From Patagioenas fasciata (taxonomy: Eukaryota > Chordata > Aves > Columbiformes > Columbidae): a stretch of 64,000 nucleotides of DNA. Every line of letters starts with the position of its first letter. Position 1 is the stretch's first letter. Where the stretch lies: contig NC_092526.1 of assembly GCF_037038585.1 (NCBI RefSeq), positions 35,229,501 to 35,293,500 of the forward strand. Reading direction: 5' to 3'. Both the position numbers and the translations under genes were made by a program. Below are positions 11,734 to 22,610 of the stretch, piece after piece. The notes below the pieces were generated by a model. The model was given only the letters and a program-made list of their open reading frames with translations. It did not search any database and had not been told where the DNA came from.

Positions 11734-12892
11734 GGACCCTATGTTTGTGGGCAGAAACAAGGGTAATTTTTAACTGTGGGTAAAGACTGGATTTATTTTC
11801 TCTGCAGAGTGAAGGCTTTAAGCAACTGGACCCTCAAGCAGTCAGCAATGGCTCGCACTGAAAGGCTGAACAGAGTTATGAATGGGAGGTATCGCCTGAT
11901 TGAGCCATCTCTGTCTTATTAGCATCCAGTTAATGATGAACTCCCTGCCTTGAGTCTGCTCAACTGATTGGACACAGAACTCGGAACAGAAGTCTGACCC
12001 GTGGATTAACTTGTGGTCTCAGAGCCTAAATGGCAAGCAATGAATTGACAGAGATTTGATATCCAGTGGGTTGATAAGGTTTATCTTCAGATTTGTTCCT
12101 ATACTGTACCAGTTATCAAAGCAAAAGCCCTGAGTCTACAGTAGTAAAGGTGATACAAGCTCAGCAATAACTTCTGCTGTTGCAACACCACCGTGGTCTG
12201 AAAACCGCAATAAATAACGGGCATCTGCATTATATGCACAGCCCACTAGGGAAATTTGAACAAGTTAGGGAAGGAGGGTAGATAGTTATAGTCCTGTAGG
12301 TTTCTGTTTCCAATCATCCTCTTCTATGCTTTCTTACACAAATGTGGAAGGAGCTCCCTCTACTGTTTTCGATTGCCTATCCTGCTAGGTTTTGGGGTAT
12401 TCATGCACATTATTGATCTCTGTCGCACAGTATCAGTGCCTGGGTATACCCACAGAGTTAATTCCACATTTCTACTTTGTGCCCAGTTAAGTCTCCTACA
12501 ATTAATCAATATTCCACAACTGTTAGGGGTATGAATATGATCTAGCATGATTTTGTCATTTATCTAGATACAGTATAACTGCCATGATTGTTTGACATTA
12601 CTTGATATGCTTCCAACAAGCTTGGCTATACCTGGGCAGCTGTATAGCTTAGACAACTTCACCTAAGCTCTTCTGGAGAGAAACCCTTCAGCTGTTCACA
12701 GTGCAACAAAGCTAAGGTCTTCTGATCATCTATCAGAGCCTGAGATGATTGCTACTTCCAAATCAAGCCATCCTGCTATTCGATCACATTTGTGCTCAAG
12801 CACAAATACTGCTATAGGAAGCATTTAAAAAAGCAAATCTTAAATAATCACTAATAAATGCTATAATGCCCTTAATGGAAACAGCGACAAAC

Positions 12893-13750
12893 CTTCGATA
12901 ATGACTTCCTCTGACCACAGTTGATGCCTCCAACATAGACCATATTTGGCATTACTGGGCGCGGGTACTCAAAAACAAAGTCATATCTCATCAGCCAAAG
13001 GGATGCTTTGCTAAACAGTTCCAGTACTGTTACTTCTCTTTGAAGAAACTCAGAAGCTAAGTTCTCATATTTTAAATAAAAGAGATAGCAAAACAAATCT
13101 TCTGAAATCCCAACCAGAAGGTTCTTCACACGCTCTGTAAATGTCATGTGGTCTGCACTGGATGTGAAAGTCTTTGGCACATAAGAGAAAGGACTGGGGC
13201 ACTGGGTGGCTTTGTAGTCCAAGGTACATGGAAGACCACGCATAAAGTACACTGAAGGGAGAGAGAGATACTCAGCAACGATTGGTCCACAAGGCAATAC
13301 AGGATCTGTCATAATGGCATCAAATTTGGTATCATTGAGGTTCTTCATTAGTTCTTTGTTATATAAGAGATGCCGACAAGTAGAAGAGAATATGTTGGTC
13401 GATTCTGACATATTGATGAGTAAAAATGCAGATTTTTCTAGAATGGGAGAGTTATCAAAACTCTTTTCACCAATGGAATGGTAGCTTTCATCCAGAAACT
13501 CCTGTGTGTAAGGCACAGAGTATGTTTTGATGGTGAATGACTGTGAGCTGTTCAGGAGCAAAGTGGCTTCAGGAATCACTGCAACAACTTCATGCCCTCT
13601 CTCTCGGAGTTTCTCCAGAACCACACGCATGCTCAGCCAGTGACTTCCATCCTGAGGCACAACCAAGAGCTTCCCACCCTCTGCCAAACTCCAGAAAGAA
13701 AGAAAAAGAACAAACCCGTCGGGTATATGGTATCTCCACATAAATACCAT
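12893..13750 (-). CDS. UGT1A: UGT1A alternative first exon E1b-1 (intact)
   Basis: This exon has 286 codons from ATG 13750 to an AAG/GTTTGT donor, giving 531 residues when joined to exons 2-5. It has a short hydrophobic signal (FVLFLSFWSLAEGGK), the catalytic-His motif VVPQDGSHWLSM, GHEVVAVIPEATLLL, the Asp motif FDAIMTDPVLPCGPIVAEYL and the terminal DFVFEYPRPVMPNMVYVGG. The last residue before the junction is Lys rather than the usual Gln. Its protein appears identical to that of E1b-2 in unit 2, far closer than the common exons are, which suggests very recent duplication or homogenisation. Confidence 0.92.
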
Positions 13751-13830
13751 GCTGCTGTTGGCAGGAAAATAAACAAATGAACTGTTCCTTCTTCTTCCGA
13801 GTCACATATGAAAGCAAAATATCGCACCTC

Positions 13831-13837
13831 ATTTATA
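13831..13837 (-). promoter_or_regulatory. TATA-like box upstream of E1b-1
   Basis: The minus strand reads TATAAAT within GGTTATAAATGAGG, about 80 bases upstream of the E1b start codon, a plausible core-promoter distance for a UGT1A first exon. The same motif precedes E1b-2 at 48442-48448. Confidence 0.4.
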
Positions 13838-14394
13838 ACCTCATGGTCTTTATAACTTTGTGGTCTTTAATCCCTGCCTCCACAAAATGTTTACTGAGAG
13901 AGGTTGGAGTCCAAAGATCACGTTTTAAACTGTGATAAAAGCATTTATAACAGTGCTATCAAGGGAGCTAAAGCAAGAAGTACTTCCGTGCATTTGTGTT
14001 ATCTTAAATGAAACAACGAGCAGGGCCTTCAATTTGCAGAGGTAGCAGTTGTTTTTAAAGGGATTTTTCTGGATCAGGGTGGTTTGAGGTGAGTCACTGT
14101 GCACATTCCTGTCCTGTGCCAGATTTAAAGTCAGGAGCACTTCTTTCCTGCTTTTATGGCCACTGGATTTCTCCAGAGAGTTTATAGTATAAGAAGCATG
14201 TTGTACTATTGACACAAAAGATATAGATCTCCAACCTTCCCTCTTACAGCTTCTCTCAGAAAGGTGCCTGGCGGTCACACGCGATGTTCTACACATGGAG
14301 CAGGAGCTGGCACGCCAAGCAGTGGTGTCACCAAAGTTTGTGTAACGCATCAATCAAACACCTCTTTGTGTAGACAGTGATGCAGCAGAGTATG

Positions 14395-14560
14395 CAGCTC
14401 TTGCTCAAGAGGGGAGCGCAACTCTGTAAGAGTTCATAGGTGAGTAGCTCAAGGTCAAAGATCTTTTTGAAGGCAATGGTACTACAGAATATGTGGTCTT
14501 TTCTCAAGAAGGACCATAAGAGAACATAGGTGAGAGGCTACAGGCCGAATGTTTTTAAAT
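14395..14560. repeat. Partial tandem repeat in possible LTR-like sequence
   Basis: Two related stretches follow each other here, each containing a ctcaagaaggrccataagag-type core followed by cataggtgag. The copy at 31455-31600 in the half unit shows it more clearly, with cataagagttcataggtgag present twice, about 100 bases apart. The block from about 14130 to 14560 resembles the end of a retroviral LTR or another dispersed repeat, but I cannot name it. Confidence 0.35.
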
Positions 14561-16089
14561 GTTCTTAATATTAACTGCTTTTCAAAAGAAGTTAATAAGA
14601 TTTGGCTGTGGTATAAGCCAAAAGAAGTCCTCACTTGTGTCCTGTGCTTACCAGAAGAGGAAGGCAGCAATTCTGAGCTGCTTCCGCGTGTGCTGTGATA
14701 AGATTTGTAAGGAAAAAGAAAACCAACCATGTTGGAAATCCTGTTCTCTATAACACTCGACTACAGCCTACAGCTATTCAATGGGAAGTAACAATGACGA
14801 CAGAGCCCAACTTCTCTGGCTATCAATAAATAGTAGAATATGGGCTACAAATGGCAGTTTGAAAGATTCAGACTGAACGTTTGGAAAAAGCTTTTAAGCT
14901 CTGAGCTTTTGAAGGTTTGCCTGTATAAGAGCATGGCTGACGTGATCTGATGTGGAAGATAGTCCCACTCCAAGGACTTGTTTAGATAGCCAAATCAGGT
15001 TGATTTGCATGGGATTTCAGTGAATTATTAAATTATTCTTGAAAAACTGAGTTGACACTACAGCAAATGATGCAATGGATAGTCAGGGGGTAGACGGCTG
15101 AATTAAATAGGCCCTGGTAAACAAAGCAGTGGGAGCACATGCGAAGGCACACGAAAACTTTCAAGATAAACCTAGAAAAGCAGATATCTGCAGTTTGTGC
15201 TTAAAGAAGTGCCTGGCCAGGCAGATTTTATCTGCCAGTAAGGAATATTTCATGGAAAGGGAAAAACTGGATGCCAAAAGCTGGCAAATTTACAAATCCA
15301 GACAAGATAAAGGAAGGGTACAGTCCTAAAAAGGTTCTCCATATGGCACGTTTAAAAAAAAAAAGTGGTTCTCATAAGCCAGCAAGAAGGACTATAACAT
15401 CTAAGAACTCTACATTTGAGAGGAAGGAGTTTCGGGCACCAATACAGTCCCTTTCTGCAGCCTGTTTAAGCAGAACTTTCTGTCTAGCTGACCATGAGGT
15501 GATGTTAAAAGACTAAAAACTACAGGAGGTGGACAGAAGGTATTGTCGTGTACCAGAGGGTTAGCTGCAGTACCTGTGAGTGCATTTCACATTTCATCAA
15601 TAAAGAGGAACAGATCTCACACAACAAGGCGATGTGGCATTACATATGCCCTAAGGTGGTAGTAACATACTCAGGTAGGTACCACAGAGTTGCAAACATG
15701 CTGTTGCCATATGCTAACGTATAAGGAGCCCTCAGTTCTCAGACTCATCAGATTTCAAAGGAGTAGTATATTTCACGAGGGCAAAATGTTACAATTGCAC
15801 AAAAGTTTACAAACTGTTTAATGAGTTATCAAGTTTTAGTAACTTTTTTATAAATGCTCTATGTTCCCTCCACTTGCTGTATGGAAACTTTCTGCCCTGT
15901 CCTTTCAAGTGGTAAAAGTTTAATTCATGGGTGGTTCGTGGTTGCAGAGATACAGCGATTTCAAATTGGGTCCATCATTTCAACACCCTCTATAATGCTA
16001 TAAAACAACATTAAAATAAACAGGTAAGCAAGCAAACCAACCAAAACAAACAAAACAACACAAACCCCCTTCCAACACACATCTCAAGG

Positions 16090-16300
16090 CTAATGGCACA
16101 ATCATAAGAGTTCAAAAGTTGCATAACTGGATTTAGAGTAGCACGCAAACACCATTTCACTTCTGTATGAGTCCAGAGACTGAAGTCCACTAACTGAACA
16201 GCAAGTTCAGACGATTCCAAAGGCAAGGGTGAAAAGAGATATCTATCAGGAGAAAGAAAAGCTGAAGAACAGGGTTGAGTGCTGAGGCTGTACACTGTGA
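16090..16300 (-). pseudogene. Probable decayed UGT1A first-exon relic (3' half)
   Basis: A minus-strand frame contains LFSPLPLESSELAVQLVDFS followed by LW, and upstream YSLSTQPCSSAFLSPDRY. This lines up loosely with the 3' half of intact first exons, for example LLSPFESLASNFLQ in the UGT1A1-like exon and SLSSSLACSFLYSPYD in E1a. At the DNA level the segment GTCT..TGG.CTCAT..AA.TGA..GTGTTTG..T aligns with the region coding for SVWLMKYDFVFEY when small gaps are allowed. No start, catalytic motif or splice donor is kept. A matching relic sits in unit 2 (50804-51014), and the segment is deleted from the half unit near 33218. Chance similarity is possible. Confidence 0.4.
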
Positions 16301-16924
16301 TTACCTCTTTTGTAAGTCTGCAAATCCTGACAGGCAGAATGTACCTCTTATTAACCACCCAAATCCCTTTTACATTCATAGGGTCTGCCTACAAAAAATC
16401 TGGTGATGTTGAGTGGCTTTTGTGGTTTTTTTTGAGCATGGTTTGAAAAAGTGCTGCCTTTTGTTTGCTTTAAGCTTGCTGCCAACTCCTTCGGTGTTAG
16501 TCACAGGCTAAGTACGGGAGAAACTCTGTATCAGTTCCCCTTTCACCACCATTAAGCTTTTCCAGATTTTATAGACCTCTGTCACGGACCCTGTGCCATA
16601 GTTCTTTCCATAGGCTTAGCTATATGGTTTGTTGCATCGCTGCTTTTCTGGACCGAGTGGCAATTTGAAATCCTCTTAATGCTTCAGTTTTGCTGCATGA
16701 GATGCAGCTTTTTCTGAAAAATTAGCCCTATTTCATTGTTTCGCAAAGTCAAGATCTGAAAAACTTATTTAACAGGAATAGTTATTTCTAAATATAGAAG
16801 CTGTGCTGTTATTCTATAAACCATCAAATATATTTGAATACACATTCAAAAATCTGAAATAAATCGAACATACATGTTATAGGAATAAATTAGGGTAACT
16901 TATACTTTATTTTTATGATGCCAG

Positions 16925-17600
16925 TTAACACTTCAAATACATCATTGGCCTGGAATACGCAAAAAGAATGCCACAAGCTGCAGAAATGGGCCAGGAGGAG
17001 CCTCATGAAGATCAGCAAAGGCAAAAGCGAATTTCTGCTGTCGGGGTGGGATAACCCAGTGCCACAGGACAGAGTGCACTCCAGATGGACAGACAGCAGC
17101 TCTGCAGAAAATGACCTGGAGTCTTTGTGGACAAGAAGATAAATAAGAATCAGCAGTGTGGCCATGCACCCTTGAGACAATAGTGTCCTGAGCTATGCAG
17201 GTGAGACTGTAGCCAGCTTATTGAGAGAGGTGATCCTTCTCTGTTTAGCACTTGGGAGACGTGAAGATGTGTACCTAGTCTGGGGCTCTCCAGTACAAGA
17301 AAGACATTGACGTGCTGGAGCAGGTCCAGCCAAAGCCAAGGGGATGGTTAGGAGCTGGGGACCACTGAGAAAGACGAGCTTGCTCAGGATTCAGAAGAGA
17401 AGGCTGACAAGAGATCTTACTGCTGTCTTCAAATCCCCTTGTGGGAGAGCATAAAGAAGACAGAACCCCACTCTTCTCAGAGATCACAGTGACAGGACAA
17501 GAGGCAACAGACACAAGCAGCCACATGGAAAATTGGAATTGGATACAGTAATAAATTTTAGATATATTAAAGTGTTTTCACTATAATGGTCAAAGGAGGT
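16925..17600 (+). mobile_element. Decayed CR1 LINE, 3' part of ORF2
   Basis: The plus strand gives KISKGKSEFLLSGWDNPVPQ, SSSAENDLESL and later WGSPVQ, RKTSLLRIQKRRLTRDL and DRTRGNRHK. These match, in order, the 3' third of CR1 reverse transcriptase as seen in the better element at 22703-24049 ([48 protein letters not shown]). It is old and frameshifted. Units 2 and 3 and the half unit keep only short remnants (33560-33785 and 51618-51843) and share the same two internal deletions. Confidence 0.7.
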
Positions 17601-17639
17601 ATTCAAATACATTCAACAAGACGTAGAATGGAACAACCT

Positions 17640-18455
17640 GAACTGGATGTGCTTTGACTAGGAGGCTGGCTGAGAGTCCTGAAAATGACCTTCCAAATGA
17701 AAGTATTTAAGGGGTCTATGATAACTCAAAACACAGAGAATCCTTCTTTTAAGAAAGAAAAAAGACAGGGATGTAGAGGAAATCAGCAACAACAAGTTGG
17801 CCCACAGGATGTGTTGAAGGTCTGCCTTGCAGCACATCAACAGCCCTGGGTGATGAGGCACTGAGCAACCTGCTCTAATGTCCAAGCTGGCTTTGAGCAG
17901 AGGTGCAAGGCCAACGAGGAGTTTCCCAGAGCTAATTCCAGACACAGCTCTTTATCTGGCTTTATACTGTGACATTAGGATCTACACCGGTGCATGCTAG
18001 ATGTGGTGAGAGTGCCAGATAAGCTCTATCTGGTTCTATTAGAAAAGCTTTCGCAGCTCATTTGCCTTTGAGCAGAATCTGTCAGGCCACCATAGCCCCC
18101 TCAGGCAAAGTGAGATTGACTTTTTTCTCAGATCTCACATAGCCGTCACCACGGTCAAACCTTGTAAATGAAGACAGTGCTTCTTAGCCTCAGAGTCCAC
18201 AACCTGCAGCATTCCTGCTGATTCCAGCTTTGGAAAAACCCTTGGGAAGCAGACAAGTTCATTGACGAAGAAAGAAGTGGTAAGGCAGCAAGGGTGCACC
18301 AGGACAGAAGCCTGATGTGCCTTTCTCAGTAAGTAGCAGACCCTGCAATGATTTGCAGGGTTGTATACATTATACCTGACTGCAAGGCTTTGACAGCCCC
18401 TCAGACTTGCCTGCTGCTCATCCATCACTCACAAACAAACAGAGTACCAAATTAC
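17640..18455. repeat. Two unit landmarks joined by deletion of a first exon
   Basis: Bases 17640-17985 match 33800-34132, which lie just downstream (in transcription sense) of E1c-2. Bases 17987-18450 match 35355-35815, which lie just upstream of E1c-2. In copy 1 the two are directly joined near 17985, so the E1c exon and its promoter that separate them elsewhere (about 1.2 kb) are missing here. No open frame in this stretch resembles a known protein. Confidence 0.75.
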
Positions 18456-18709
18456 TCAACATTACACAATATAGCTTCAAATACACATAATGAAAAGGCA
18501 TCAACTGAGCGTAATTTATAAGAGAAAAGGTATAGCTGCCTAATGGGAAAACGGAAAGTGGGGAAGAAAGTAGAGAAAAATTATTTCTTTCATGAGTATT
18601 TGCCTAACTCACCCAAACAGGAACTTGATTCCTATCCGCAATACAGAATTCCACAATTGTGAACACATACGTCTATCAGAGCAAAAATTAAAAACACAGC
18701 GTGACCCAC

Positions 18710-19570
18710 CTGTGTTAGCTTCTTGTGAGCACAGTTTACTCCTCCAATCACAATGATGTTGGGCATCAAAGGTCTTGGATAATCTAACACAAAATCTAGC
18801 CTCAAGAGCCAAATGGAAGCCGGGCGTAAGAGATCCATCACAGTCACGTCCCGCTGGAGGAATTCGGAAGCCAGTTTTGCGTACGGTTGAAAGGCAAAAT
18901 CACAGAAAAAATAATTTGGTGTTTCAAAGATTAGATTCTTCACCCGCTGGAGAAAGTTCATGCGATCTGTAAGATCTGTGAACATCCTGGGAACATAAGA
19001 AGGGGGACTGGGACACTGAGTGGCTTGAAGGTCTAAACTACATGGTATACCTCGCAAAAAAAACACGGAAGGGAGTGAAAGATGCTCAGCCAGTATCGGC
19101 CCACAGAGTAGTACAGGGTCTGTAAGGATGGCATCAAACTGACTCTGTTCGAGATACCTGAGAAGCTCTTTGTTGTACAATAAGTGTGAACAGCTAGAGA
19201 ATGCAAGATCAAAGAATCTTTTCATGCTCTTGTATATTTTAAGAGATCTTTCCAGAACAGTTCCTTCTTCAAGTACTGTTTGTATAAATACTTCGAAAGT
19301 GCGATCCAGCTCTTCGTGTGTGTAAGGCACTGGGTACATTTTCATAACGAAATTATCTGTTGGCTTTATGTGGAGAGCGACTTCAGGTGAAACGACAACT
19401 ATTTCATGTCCCTTCTGCTTCAGACCGTCCAACGCTTCCTTCATGCTGAGCCAATGACTCCCATCCACTGGCACCACCAGCAGCTTCCCACCAGCAGCCA
19501 AGCTGAGCATGGACAGGAGCAGAACCAGCGTCACCATGACGTGTGGATGAGCACTAAGCACCAGGACCAT
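18710..19570 (-). CDS. UGT1A: UGT1A alternative first exon E1c-1 (intact, diverged paralogue)
   Basis: This exon has 287 codons from ATG 19570 to a CAG/GTGGGT donor. I chose this ATG because the open frame upstream begins only with GTG and the ATG precedes a normal signal peptide (VTLVLLLSMLSLAAGGK). Motifs present: VVPVDGSHWLSM (catalytic His), GHEIVVVSPEVALHI, FDAILTDPVLLCGPILAEHL (catalytic Asp), SVFFLRGIPC and DFVLDYPRPLMPNIIVIGG. It is clearly related to E1c-2 and E1c-3 but differs at many residues, so it is an older paralogue rather than the copy-1 equivalent, which has been deleted. Joined to set 1 it gives 532 residues. Confidence 0.9.
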
Positions 19571-19710
19571 TTCCACAGAAACCTGGTGAGTGCTGCCCAG
19601 AAAGAAAACCACTGGTGACACTGGAGCAAGAGCACCAGCTCTGCACTTTTAAGCAATCTGTGCTTCTGTCTATCTTTTGATCCTTGGAGGTATTTGCTGT
19701 GTGGTAAATG

Positions 19711-19723
19711 GATAATCATTCAA
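19711..19723 (-). promoter_or_regulatory. HNF1-like site upstream of E1c-1
   Basis: The minus strand reads TTGAATGATTATC, about 9 of 12 informative positions of the HNF1 consensus, roughly 140 bases upstream of the start codon. It lies beside a block (TTTACCACACAGCAAAT on the minus strand) that is shared by the E1c promoters and by an orphan copy at 19940-20040. Confidence 0.35.
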
Positions 19724-19939
19724 TTGATAAAGGGCCGCGTAATAAACATTTAATTCCAGCCAAGCCCACAGGCTGGTGTTGCATGATGGATGCATGAACT
19801 AAAGCCTATCAATTTTTATTAGAGTAACAGTAAAGAGTGTCCTAGGAAGGAGGTAGGGTTGATTCTGGGTGGGACCGCACTTCTTCCCTCTGGATGAACC
19901 TTTTGCAAGTGCAGGAGATATGTCTTGTGTTGCCCAGAT

Positions 19940-20040
19940 AAAATATTCCCGGCTCTGTGCTTTTAAGCAAGCTGTGCTGTGGTTCTCTGAGTGGTCTTTA
20001 GATTTATTTGCTGTGTGGTAAATGTATAATTATGCGTATG
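19940..20040 (-). promoter_or_regulatory. Orphan copy of the E1c promoter without its exon
   Basis: This block repeats the E1c 5' flank: ggctctgtgcttttaagcaa, then ctgtgct, then tatttgctgtgtggtaaatg and a further AT-rich stretch, in the same order and at similar spacing as at 19639-19720 and 35238-35310. No first exon follows it in transcription sense; the next sequence down (19745-19940) is unrelated. It is best explained as the promoter left behind by a lost E1c-type exon. Whether it still starts transcription is unknown. Confidence 0.6.
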
Positions 20041-21333
20041 GCAAAGGTGGAATAAGGGGTGTTAAGGTACAGCAGACAACAATCAGAGTGGCAGCTAAAC
20101 TGGGAAACACCCACTTCTTTGTAGTGGAGGAACACTAGGATTTAAGAAAATGTGGGATCCTTAAATAAATGGTCTGCTCAAAAATGCACAATAGTTCCAC
20201 AATTAACAGATCATTAATTTTCCAAACAAGGATTTTCAGTATAAGGAAAATCTTCCTCTCCTACCAGTCCAAATAATTTTTTATTTGTTAAAGGCTGGAA
20301 AAATATTAATGCTTCACATAGGAAATGGTCTGGTTTCTTTACCAGTTTTATATCTTGACACTGTAATGTAAATGGAAAATTGGCTACCGAAGTTCATTTC
20401 CCTGAAAGGCCTCTTTTTAGAAGGATGAAGCAGGAGTTGGAGGGAGGAAGGATAAAGGCATATTGTTTTGCCAGATACATTTAAAACTGGATTAGCAACT
20501 TTGAAATTCCATTCTGGATCAGCCTAGGAAGAGCATGCCCTAGGGCCACGAAAGCAAACAACACTAATGCATAGACAGGATTTGCGGACAATCAGACATA
20601 AATATAATAATTATTGCACATAATTAATTTTGACCATAGTGTAATTTACGATAGAGGTTGATGGTATGCACCAGAACTTTTTTAAGAACATTTACCAAAT
20701 TACTGGATTTCTAGGTGCACCCTTTCCAGGGAAACGTTTCAGAAGGCAGTGTGAGCTGCTGCAGATGGCTCAGTGCTGGGGAGCAGCTACAAAAACCTCC
20801 AATGGTTCTGCAGAAAATTGCGTAAGGAATCCATACAATAGAAGGATAAACCTAGACTGACAAAGCAACTAGTCGTGCATTATGACACTTTATTTCTAGA
20901 TTATGGAAGGATGGTTCTCCTAACAAAAAAGATTCATTGTTTTTAAAAATCAGTTGTGAAAGTAAAACAAATAGTTTCAGATAATACCCATCTGGCATAC
21001 ATAAGCACCAGAGCTGCCTGCTAAGTTGGGGATCACCCTCACTGATGGGTGTGTGGCTTGTTAGGGAGAGTGGACTGATAAACTACTTCCAGTTTGCCCA
21101 AAGAAAACAACTGCATAAGCAAAAATGCTTAGATCCTGCTAATGCTATAGAAGACTACCTGGAAGAATGGGAGAGAATTAAAATCAACCCAGTTTTTCAC
21201 CTATTTTGTCTTTACAGTATACCTTAATGCAAGTATAAATCCCACAAACTCAAGTATACAATTATACATAGAGCATTTGTAAACAGCCTTTTCCCTTCAA
21301 AGCTTAACATACTTCATAAAGGAAATCACTGAC
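20041..21333. other. Unique intergenic stretch, nothing recognised
   Basis: AT-rich sequence between the orphan promoter and the dead first exon. The open frames are short and resemble no family I know, and I saw no repeat ends or RNA gene. Confidence 0.5.
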
Positions 21334-22184
21334 CTGAGGCAAGGGCTTTTTCTTTCCACAATTTATACCTCCAATGAAAGCTACGTTGGGCATCGCTGGC
21401 ATGGCATACTCAAAAACAAAATCCATTCTTTTAAGCCAAATAGATCCATGGCTTAAGAGCTCTTTCGTTGTTACTGGTCTGTGGAGAACATCTGAGGCCA
21501 GAAGTTCAAATGGCAAATAGGCAAAATTGCAAAGAAAGGATTCTGATGATTTCAGAAGTAAGTTTTCCACACGCTGCAGAAACGTCATGTGGTCTGAGCT
21601 GTCTGTAAATGTTCTTGGGAGGGTCTGGACACTGGGTAGCCTACAAATCAAAACTGCAGGGGAGTCCCCATAAAAAGAAAACAGATGGGATAGAGAGATG
21701 CAGAGCCAGTATTTGTCCACATGATACAACGGGATCTGTGAGAACAGCATTAAATTTACTCCCTTCAAGATACAGCATCAGATCCTTATTGTGCAGTAAA
21801 TTGGTACAGGAGGAGAAGTAGAGACTGGAGATGACTTGAACTTCTTCATAAAGCGCAGTAGTCCTTTGAAGAAAAGATCTTCTCTCAAAAAGGTCATTCG
21901 CAAATGAACGCGTGCTTGCTCCCAGTTCTTCCCCCGTTAAAGGCACTGGATACATTTTGAGAGTGTTATTCAGACGCCTTCATGTTCCAGCTTACTTCTG
22001 GTGCAACAACGACAATTTCGTGACCTTTCTGGCTGAGGGCCACCAGCAATGAGCCCATGCTGACCCAGTGACTCCCATGCAGTGGCACCACCACCAACTT
22101 TCTACCACGGGCTAAGCAAAACAGAGACAGGAAAACCACAACTCCTGCAGAAATTAAATAACTGGATTTACTTACATGAGCCAT
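21334..22184 (-). pseudogene. UGT1A: Dead UGT1A first exon between E1c-1 and the CR1
   Basis: It has an ATG at 22184, a signal peptide (YLISAGVVVFLSLFCLARG), VVPLHGSHWVSM, GHEIVVVAPEVSWNM, the Asp motif FNAVLTDPVVSCGQILALHL and a normal end (DFVFEYAMPAMPNVAFIGG) with a CAG/GTCAGT donor. The frame is broken at three points. One extra base follows the codons for MKASE (near 21957-21965). A TAG replaces the Gln codon in the DLQATQ motif (near 21640). About 11 bases are missing where PPSYVPRTF is expected (near 21620). Total length is 851 bases instead of about 861. It is most like the UGT1A1-like exon at 27020. The splice donor survives, so exon inclusion is possible but would not give an enzyme. 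Confidence 0.9.
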
Positions 22185-22610
22185 GTTGCTAGAAATCCAA
22201 GGCTCAGCTGCCCTGATCTAACAGATTTTAAGTAGACCCCACAGCCCCTTGCCAGATTCTTGCATTCCCCCTTAATGATCTACTTTTTCCAGCAAAACCA
22301 GTCATTGTTCAAGGCACTGATGAATCATTTAAGGAACAGTGATAAATCACCTTGGGTTGAGCAGAACTGGGCTTGGTATCTGAGGCAGCCTTGTGATGAA
22401 TCCTTTCTGATTGATTCCCTGAGCTGATGGATGTTGAATTGAAAATACAATCAGACTGTGTAAAAACAATATCCCAAGTCTTTGAATAGTGCTGGCACTT
22501 GGAAGTAACTGCACTTGCAGATGTTAAAATGGCTTTCTTGCTTTCCTTTTCCCCTTTCTTTTCGATAAGCATTTTACAGTTGTTCTGAAATGATTGTCAA
22601 GTTTATATTT

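Larger units (their letters stand above)
915..18455 (-). repeat. UGT1A tandem unit, copy 1 (most diverged copy)
   Basis: Bases 915-14125 match 35828-48740 (offset about 34,612) and 53886 to the window end. Bases 14126-17990 match 31187-34130 and 48742-52190. The unit carries one full set of common exons, an ERV fossil, first exons E1a and E1b, and decayed repeats. It differs from copies 2 and 3 by several indels. It keeps about 390 bases of CR1 near 2880-3270 and two CR1 stretches near 16900-17180 and 17415-17630 that both others lack. A different block replaces 36525-37278. It has lost the E1c exon that the other copies have between the last two landmarks. These differences make it a genuine paralogue rather than an assembly duplicate. 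Confidence 0.85.

Noticed and set aside
13925-14353. Minus-strand open frame of 142 codons upstream of E1b
   Set aside because: It runs through an LTR-like or other dispersed repeat block, shows no protein family features, and part of it is repeated at 31310-31534 in another context.
19571-19621. Upstream extension of E1c-1 starting at GTG (and the same at 35168-35218 and 53226-53276)
   Set aside because: The start is not ATG and the added residues come before a normal signal peptide. The ATG at 19570 and its equivalents fit the family length.
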